A stretch of DNA of 64,000 nt from an uncultured Lachnospiraceae bacterium (GTDB lineage Bacteria; Bacillota; Clostridia; Lachnospirales; Lachnospiraceae). The stretch covers positions 62,001 through 126,000 of the forward strand of contig CANRMA010000004.1 of NCBI GenBank assembly GCA_947631625.1, in the 5' to 3' direction. A program made the position numbers and the translations under genes. Positions 59,338 to 64,000 of the stretch are shown here, in pieces. Below the pieces are notes generated by a model. That model ran no database searches and was not told where the DNA came from. It worked only from the letters and a program-made list of their open reading frames with translations. Within the stretch, counting starts at the first letter, position 1. Every line of letters begins with the position of its first letter.

Positions 59338-60617
59338 TGTTTATGAATACAGTTTATTGTATAGTTCAAAACAATTTGTGTATCTCATGCGGCTTGTGTA
59401 AAGTAGTGTGCCCTAAACAATGTATTGAATATAATAAGTGTGGTGGATTGTTTGTACCTTCTATCAATGAAGGTGATTGTATTAATTGTGGAAAATGTAT
59501 TCAGATATGTCCCGGTAAGGGTTTTGATTATACAAAATTTCTAACTAAGAAAAAAGAACTTAATTTTTGGATTGGAAATTATATTGATATATATTTAGCA
59601 TGGACTACTAATATTAATAGACGGAAAAACTCAACTAGCGGTGGTATTGCTACGGAACTCGTTTATCAACTCTTGAATAACGATGAATATGCTTTTGCAT
59701 TTCTTGTTGGAACACATAATTACAAAGAAAAAGTATGTACTCAAAAATATGCAAAGGGTGAGATTTTGGATAATACGTCAAAGTCTCGTTATTTACCTGT
59801 ATCTCAAGAAAAAGCTGTAGCTTATATTTTATCCCATAAAACAGAAAAAATAATTCTTATTGGAACGGGTTGCTTTGTACACGGAATTTTAAATATAATA
59901 GAAGCGTATCACCTCAATAGAGATAATTATTTTATTATTGGTTTATTTTGTGATAAAACGATGACATACAATATTATAAAATATTATAATAGACATTTGA
60001 ACCTAAAGGATGAAAAGATAAAAGAATTATTTTTTAGAACTAAAGAAGTGGGTGGATGGCCGGGTGGAGTTCGATTTGTAACTGATAAAAATACAATAAT
60101 TGATCTGCCGAATACAGAACGGATAAAAATAAAAGATTTTTTTCAGCCGGAATGCTGTTTGTATTGTCTGGATAAAATAAATATATTTGCAGACATATCC
60201 CTAGGAGATAATTATACTAAACAACATAGGGATTATATGGGAAGCAGCAGTGTTATTATAAGGACAAAAGTAGCCAAAAAGTATTGGGATAAGTATAGTG
60301 CTTTTTTTGAATGCGATGAATGCAGTGAAGAAATTTTTGTAAAGAGTCAGCATTTGAATAGACGTTTTATCAATTATCTTTTTGGGAAGTTAAAAGAAAA
60401 ACAATTGGATGGACATATAATTAATCTGGTAGACAAGCAGTTATTTTCTGTTAATGCAAATATTACAATAATAACAAAAATCAGGTATAAAATTAGATTG
60501 TTTAAAATTAATTTAGGAATGAAATATCCTGATCAAAGTTGGTTATTAAAATTATGCCTTTTTTCACGAGATATAAAGATTTATTTAAAAACGATGGTAA
60601 AAAGGATTTTAAAATAA
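59337..60617 (+). CDS. FrhB-like Fe-S protein (F420 hydrogenase/dehydrogenase beta family)
   Basis: A 426-residue protein. Two [4Fe-4S] ferredoxin motifs stand at C15-x2-C18-x2-C21-x3-C25 and C48-x2-C51-x2-C54-x3-C58. The FrhB/FdhB domain follows: RRKNSTSGGIATELVYQLL, and a later FQPECCLYCLDKINIFADISLGDN that probably binds another Fe-S or flavin cofactor. In glycan loci these proteins are thought to do a redox step linked to pyruvyl transfer or a sugar; the reaction is not established for this gene. The start is the ATG at 59337, overlapping the pyruvyl transferase stop. Confidence 0.85.
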   Translation: MFMNTVYCIVQNNLCISCGLCKVVCPKQCIEYNKCGGLFVPSINEGDCINCGKCIQICPGKGFDYTKFLTKKKELNFWIGNYIDIYLAWTTNINRRKNSTSGGIATELVYQLLNNDEYAFAFLVGTHNYKEKVCTQKYAKGEILDNTSKSRYLPVSQEKAVAYILSHKTEKIILIGTGCFVHGILNIIEAYHLNRDNYFIIGLFCDKTMTYNIIKYYNRHLNLKDEKIKELFFRTKEVGGWPGGVRFVTDKNTIIDLPNTERIKIKDFFQPECCLYCLDKINIFADISLGDNYTKQHRDYMGSSSVIIRTKVAKKYWDKYSAFFECDECSEEIFVKSQHLNRRFINYLFGKLKEKQLDGHIINLVDKQLFSVNANITIITKIRYKIRLFKINLGMKYPDQSWLLKLCLFSRDIKIYLKTMVKRILK

Positions 60618-60627
60618 AGGATAGAAG

Positions 60628-62010
60628 ATGAGTAGAGAAACCTCACTTGCAAAAAATACACTTATCATGTCAATTGGGACTATTTTACCTAAAATATCTT
60701 GGTTGGTAACACTTCCCATTATTACCGCAGGACTTACGCAGGTAGAATATGGAACTTATGATTTAATCAGTACATTGGTGTCATTATTTTTGCCTGTTAC
60801 AACCTTACAGTTGCAGACGGCGGCTTTTCGTTATTTGATTGATTGTAAAGATAGTACAAAAAAAAGAGATTGCATTGTAACAAATGTCATAGTATTTGTG
60901 GTGTGTACTTCAATTATATCATTATTGATATTATATATGGCATTATATAAACTTTCATATACTATAAAGATTCTTATATGTCTTTACTTCTTTATGGATA
61001 TTCTACTCCTTACACTTATGCAGATAATAAGAGGATTGGGTAAACCTGTACTTTATTCTTTTGCAGCATCAATTCAGCCTATTGTTAATATGTTGCTTGT
61101 TGTTATATTTATATATTATTTACGCAGTGGGTTAGAAGGCGCATTAATAGCAATGGCAGTATCAACATTTTTAGCTTTATTTCTTGTCTTGATAAAAGGA
61201 AATATAGCGCCTAAAATTCATATCAATCTTCTCTCGATTAAGGTATTAAAAGAATTAATTAGTTATTCTTGGCCAATGATACCTAATTCATTATCATTTT
61301 GGATGCTTAATTTTTCAGATCGTTTTGTCTTAATTAAATTCATTGGAATCAATGCGAATGCTATTTATGGCGTGGCGAATAAAATCCCCCAGTTATTATC
61401 TGTATTAAACACTACATTTACATTGGCTTGGCAGGAAAATGCATCAATTAATTTCAAGGATGAAGATGTAACAGAGTATTATAGCAATATGTTTAATGCA
61501 TTTATACGTATTTTATCAGGAATTACGGCATTGTTGATTGCGGCAACGCCAATTCTTTTTATTATTCTGATTCGTGGTGATTATAAAGAGGCTTATAAGC
61601 ATATGCCAATACTTCTTATGGCCAATTTTTTTGCAGCAATTTCTTCTTTTTTAGGAGGCATTTATGTTGCTCATAAAAAAACCAAGAGCGTAGGTGTTAC
61701 AACAATTATAGCAACAGTAATAAATCTTGGAGTAGATTTATTGCTTATAAATAAAGCAGGTATATATGCAGCTTCATTTTCAACTTTATTATCATATATT
61801 TTTCTTGCATTTTATAGAATGAAAAATATTTTAGCATTTCAGAAAATTAATTATAATTGGTCTAAGATAGGTTTATACATTGCCTTTTTATTTATAATGT
61901 GCGTTTTAGCAGAGGGCGAAAGTTTGTATTTTAACATTTTAAATATTTTAATGGGGTTATTATTTACAGTAATAATCAATTTTTCTTTGCTCAAAATGAT
62001 CATAGATTGA
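60628..62010 (+). CDS. Wzx-like lipid-linked oligosaccharide flippase 2 (AT-rich cassette)
   Basis: A 460-residue polytopic protein with about twelve to fourteen spans: SLAKNTLIMSIGTILPKISWLVTLPIITAGLTQVEYGTYDLISTLVSLFLPVTTLQLQTAAFRYL is typical of Wzx/RfbX proteins, with SWPMIPNSLSFWMLNFSDRFVL in the middle. It closes the four-gene cassette, so the cassette brings its own exporter. Base composition is as AT-rich as its neighbours, unlike the Wzx at 40073. Confidence 0.9.
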   Translation: MSRETSLAKNTLIMSIGTILPKISWLVTLPIITAGLTQVEYGTYDLISTLVSLFLPVTTLQLQTAAFRYLIDCKDSTKKRDCIVTNVIVFVVCTSIISLLILYMALYKLSYTIKILICLYFFMDILLLTLMQIIRGLGKPVLYSFAASIQPIVNMLLVVIFIYYLRSGLEGALIAMAVSTFLALFLVLIKGNIAPKIHINLLSIKVLKELISYSWPMIPNSLSFWMLNFSDRFVLIKFIGINANAIYGVANKIPQLLSVLNTTFTLAWQENASINFKDEDVTEYYSNMFNAFIRILSGITALLIAATPILFIILIRGDYKEAYKHMPILLMANFFAAISSFLGGIYVAHKKTKSVGVTTIIATVINLGVDLLLINKAGIYAASFSTLLSYIFLAFYRMKNILAFQKINYNWSKIGLYIAFLFIMCVLAEGESLYFNILNILMGLLFTVIINFSLLKMIID

Positions 62011-62141
62011 TAATCAGAAAGCTTCTGTAATCTGTTAAATTGAAAATGTGAAATTTAAAATTATATTATTGAAAATATATTTGAATTAATAATAGTTTAT
62101 TTGTATGCCAGACAATATATTGTACCGCTTTTGATAATAGT

Positions 62142-62169
62142 TTCACAATTGTCTAAAAAGTAGTATAAT
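62142..62169 (+). promoter_or_regulatory. Candidate sigma-A promoter
   Basis: TTCACA at 62142-62147, a 16-base spacer and TATAAT at 62164-62169, about 260 bases before the membrane glycosyltransferase gene at 62432. It directly precedes a gene remnant, so it may be an orphan promoter left after deletion. Confidence 0.45.
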
Positions 62170-62190
62170 AAGAAAGAAAGTTTGCAAATT

Positions 62191-62349
62191 TGTGCGCTGC
62201 CCGACAGTTATTATTATACCATCGATCCTTCGCTTGCCATGTCCGGAAATTTTCCGTTTAACGAGAGACAGTTAAAAAGAGAAGGAGAAGTTCTTAAAAT
62301 AATTGAAAACGACAGGGGCTTCTATGTAAAAGCAGGTTTTGATGAATGA
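62191..62349 (+). pseudogene. C-terminal remnant of an unidentified protein gene
   Basis: From about 62197 the frame reads LPDSYYYTIDPSLAMSGNF, then PFNERQLKREGEVLKIIEND and RGFYVKAGFDE before a TGA at 62347-62349. It has protein-like composition and codon use like the older locus genes but no start or ribosome site, and the open frame upstream stops at 62161. I read it as the end of a truncated gene at the right edge of the AT-rich cassette. I do not recognise the family. Confidence 0.45.
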
Positions 62350-62431
62350 AGGATATACGATATTTTCAAAAAACCTTTTACGGGCAAAGATATTTGTATG
62401 AGCATCAGATACGGTTTAAAGGAGAAATATT

Positions 62432-64000
62432 ATGTCAGACAAAAAATTGGGTATTGATTTGGCGGAATTTGCCAGGCGGTTTATTTGGATATTATTTGCG
62501 GCGATAGTAGGCTGGCTGCTGATAGCGAGTATATTCAGCACCTGTTATCTTGGGTCATACAGTTATGCCACCGTATCGGGAGAGATGGAGGTAAATATTG
62601 AGCATACTTTCTATATACGCGACCACTGGCTGATACATTTGTTGGCGTTTGGTATGCTTTCTTTTTTGTTGGTCCACATGAAATTTGACAGAATAAAACG
62701 TATATTGAACGGCAGATATACAGGAGTTTTACTCTGTGCCATAGTTGGAATTCTGACCGTTTTTATAGTGTTGGCGCGGCAATATTATCCTGAGTTCGAT
62801 CAGGAATATGTAGTAGAGGCGGCTGCAAGATTAAATCAGCATATTTATTCTGATTTTGACAGAGGAGGCTACCTGTTTCGTTATCCGAGTCAAATGGGAA
62901 CGGTGTTTTATTTTCAAATGTTGTCGTTTGTTTTTGGAAGTAGGAATCATATAGCGTTCCAATTTGTAAACTGTTTTTTAATTGCGATAACCTATTATCT
63001 TTTTATGAAGATTGCCGGAATTTTATGGGAACAGAAGAATAATCATACCTGTGAGATTGGAACGGCGTTCATGGGCATTCTGTTTGCGCCCTATTTGCTG
63101 TATGCCACATTTTTGTATGGGACTGTAGTCGGCATGACGTTTGCGCTCCTGTCGTTCTATATGATGCTGCGGTATGAACAGAAACCAGCATTTTACCGTT
63201 TGTTGCTCTGTGGTTTAAGTATGGGGATTGCGATCGTGTTTAAATCTAATTATATGATCTTTATGATTGCGCAGCTTGTGTATCTTATGTTGGTAATTGT
63301 TTCAAAATGCAGGAAAGGATTTAAGAAGATACTTCCACAACTCACTATAGCCGCAGCGTTGTTAGCGTTTACATTTGTAGGACAGGTTGGGGTCAATGCT
63401 TATATGGTAAGCGTCAATGGACAGGACAATGTGGAAGGTATACCCTTGATTGCGTGGGTTGCCATGGGACTGCAGGATGGCAAAATGGCGCCCGGTTGGT
63501 ATAACGGATATAATGACGGAGTATATAGATCGAACGGTTATGATCATGAAAAGGCCTCTGCAGCCGCTGCGACTGAGATAAAGAGGATAGTGTCAGGGTA
63601 TACTGAGGATATTCCAACAAGCATCAGCTTCTTTATTAAAAAGATATCCTCACAATGGAATAATCCGACATTTCAGTCATTATGGATTATTGATGACCGG
63701 GACGGCTCGGATAACCTTTCATGGCTTTTGCACGGAAACGGACGGTATATGTTTATCTTCTGGGCCAACCTGCTGCAGACATGGATTTTGACCGGAACGT
63801 TCCTGTATGCGGTAAGGCGTTTTAAAAAAAGTTCCATTACAGAGATACTGCTGCCCATAACCTTTGTTGGCGGTTTTATCTTTCATATATTCTGGGAGGC
63901 AAAATGTCTATATGCAATCTTGTATTTTCCGTTGCTGCTTCCGCTGTGCGTATGCGGGTTTGCTGAATGGAGATCATATTTGATCGATTTGAGAAACATG
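62432..64000 (+). CDS. GT-C/PMT-like polytopic glycosyltransferase (incomplete at window end)
   Basis: An open frame of at least 523 codons running off the window, with AAAGGAG 7-8 bases before the ATG. Features: first span IWILFAAIVGWLLIASIF (about residues 19-36), an outside loop, then alternating spans such as GVLLCAIVGILTVFIVL and ILFAPYLLYATFLYGTVVGMTFALL. Next comes an outside segment with GIPLIAWVAMGLQDGKMAPGWYNGYNDGVYRSNGYD, typical of PMT/GT39-like proteins in Firmicutes. Such enzymes use polyprenyl-phosphate sugars outside the membrane to decorate polymers or proteins. The C-terminus is not seen. Confidence 0.78.
   Translation, partial: MSDKKLGIDLAEFARRFIWILFAAIVGWLLIASIFSTCYLGSYSYATVSGEMEVNIEHTFYIRDHWLIHLLAFGMLSFLLVHMKFDRIKRILNGRYTGVLLCAIVGILTVFIVLARQYYPEFDQEYVVEAAARLNQHIYSDFDRGGYLFRYPSQMGTVFYFQMLSFVFGSRNHIAFQFVNCFLIAITYYLFMKIAGILWEQKNNHTCEIGTAFMGILFAPYLLYATFLYGTVVGMTFALLSFYMMLRYEQKPAFYRLLLCGLSMGIAIVFKSNYMIFMIAQLVYLMLVIVSKCRKGFKKILPQLTIAAALLAFTFVGQVGVNAYMVSVNGQDNVEGIPLIAWVAMGLQDGKMAPGWYNGYNDGVYRSNGYDHEKASAAAATEIKRIVSGYTEDIPTSISFFIKKISSQWNNPTFQSLWIIDDRDGSDNLSWLLHGNGRYMFIFWANLLQTWILTGTFLYAVRRFKKSSITEILLPITFVGGFIFHIFWEAKCLYAILYFPLLLPLCVCGFAEWRSYLIDLRNM

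Larger units (their letters stand above)
62011..62431. other. Junction between the AT-rich cassette and the next gene
   Basis: About 420 bases without an intact gene. It holds a promoter-like sequence at 62142-62169 and a coding remnant to 62349, then AAAGGAG at about 62418-62424 serving the next gene. Base composition changes from AT-rich to that of the older part of the locus near 62190. Confidence 0.6.

Noticed and set aside
62342..62449. 35-codon frame MNEGYDIFKKPF... between the remnant and the GT-C gene
   Set aside because: No ribosome site, overlaps the start of the next gene and lacks protein-like features.
127..63858. Numerous minus-strand open frames of 60-240 codons
   Set aside because: All are antisense to clear plus-strand genes, lack ribosome sites and show no family features.

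Overview
The window is one very large, single-direction glycan biosynthesis locus: every gene I support lies on the + strand. Most genes are separated by only a few bases or overlap. AGGAG-type ribosome sites, frequent TTG/GTG starts, moderate-to-low GC, and families such as DUF6056-, YfhO- and Rpn-tail-like proteins suggest a Gram-positive anaerobe of the Clostridia, most likely a Lachnospiraceae-type gut or rumen bacterium. This is inference; no rRNA or core gene is present to fix the taxon.

Layout. (1) 167-4985: a Pgl-like set of DegT aminotransferase, short initiating sugar-1-phosphate transferase, GT4, and an unusual ATP-grasp/HAD fusion. (2) 4986-5391: a repeat block. (3) 5392-14981: UDP-HexNAc 6-dehydrogenase, UDP-sugar 4-epimerase, two deacetylase-fold proteins, a formyltransferase-fold protein, three GT4 enzymes and a membrane-anchored SGNH protein. 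(4) 14982-15525: the tail of a decayed Rpn-type nuclease gene. (5) 15570-28730: two glutamine amidotransferase (AsnB-type) genes, GT4, GT2, two fucosyltransferase-like enzymes, an ABC flippase, a DUF6056-like membrane protein and a DUF5672-like protein. (6) 28731-29222: palindromic repeats. (7) 29223-45347: GT17-like enzyme, Wzy-like polymerase, YfhO protein, a long initiating transferase, more GTs, pyruvyl transferase, Wzx, GH88/105-like protein, a third GT11 and a second Wzy-like protein with an unusual C-terminal hairpin. (8) 45340-54793: GT26-GT4 fusion, GT4, radical SAM/SPASM protein, NodZ-like enzyme, second ABC flippase, GT-D enzyme and GT4. (9) 54790-56689: a toxin-like stub, a JAB (MPN) protein, a 54-residue protein and an acyltransferase split by a frameshift close to a G7 run. 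(10) 56690-62160: an AT-richer cassette with its own sigma-A-like promoter, carrying GT4, pyruvyl transferase, FrhB-like Fe-S protein and Wzx. (11) 62164-64000: a gene remnant and an incomplete GT-C membrane protein that runs off the window.

How it may work. The locus holds duplicate functions at every stage: two initiating transferases, two Wzy-like polymerases, two Wzx flippases and two PglK-like ABC flippases. At least two lipid-linked glycans are therefore probably assembled, or the locus is a mosaic of several ancestral loci. Dehydrogenase, epimerase and two AsnB homologues together suggest amidated amino-uronic acids. The aminotransferase, formyltransferase-fold and ATP-grasp proteins suggest N-acylated amino sugars. 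Pyruvylation, acetylation and deacetylation are likely decorations. Two families of palindromic or hairpin repeats sit only between genes and may have helped shuffle modules.
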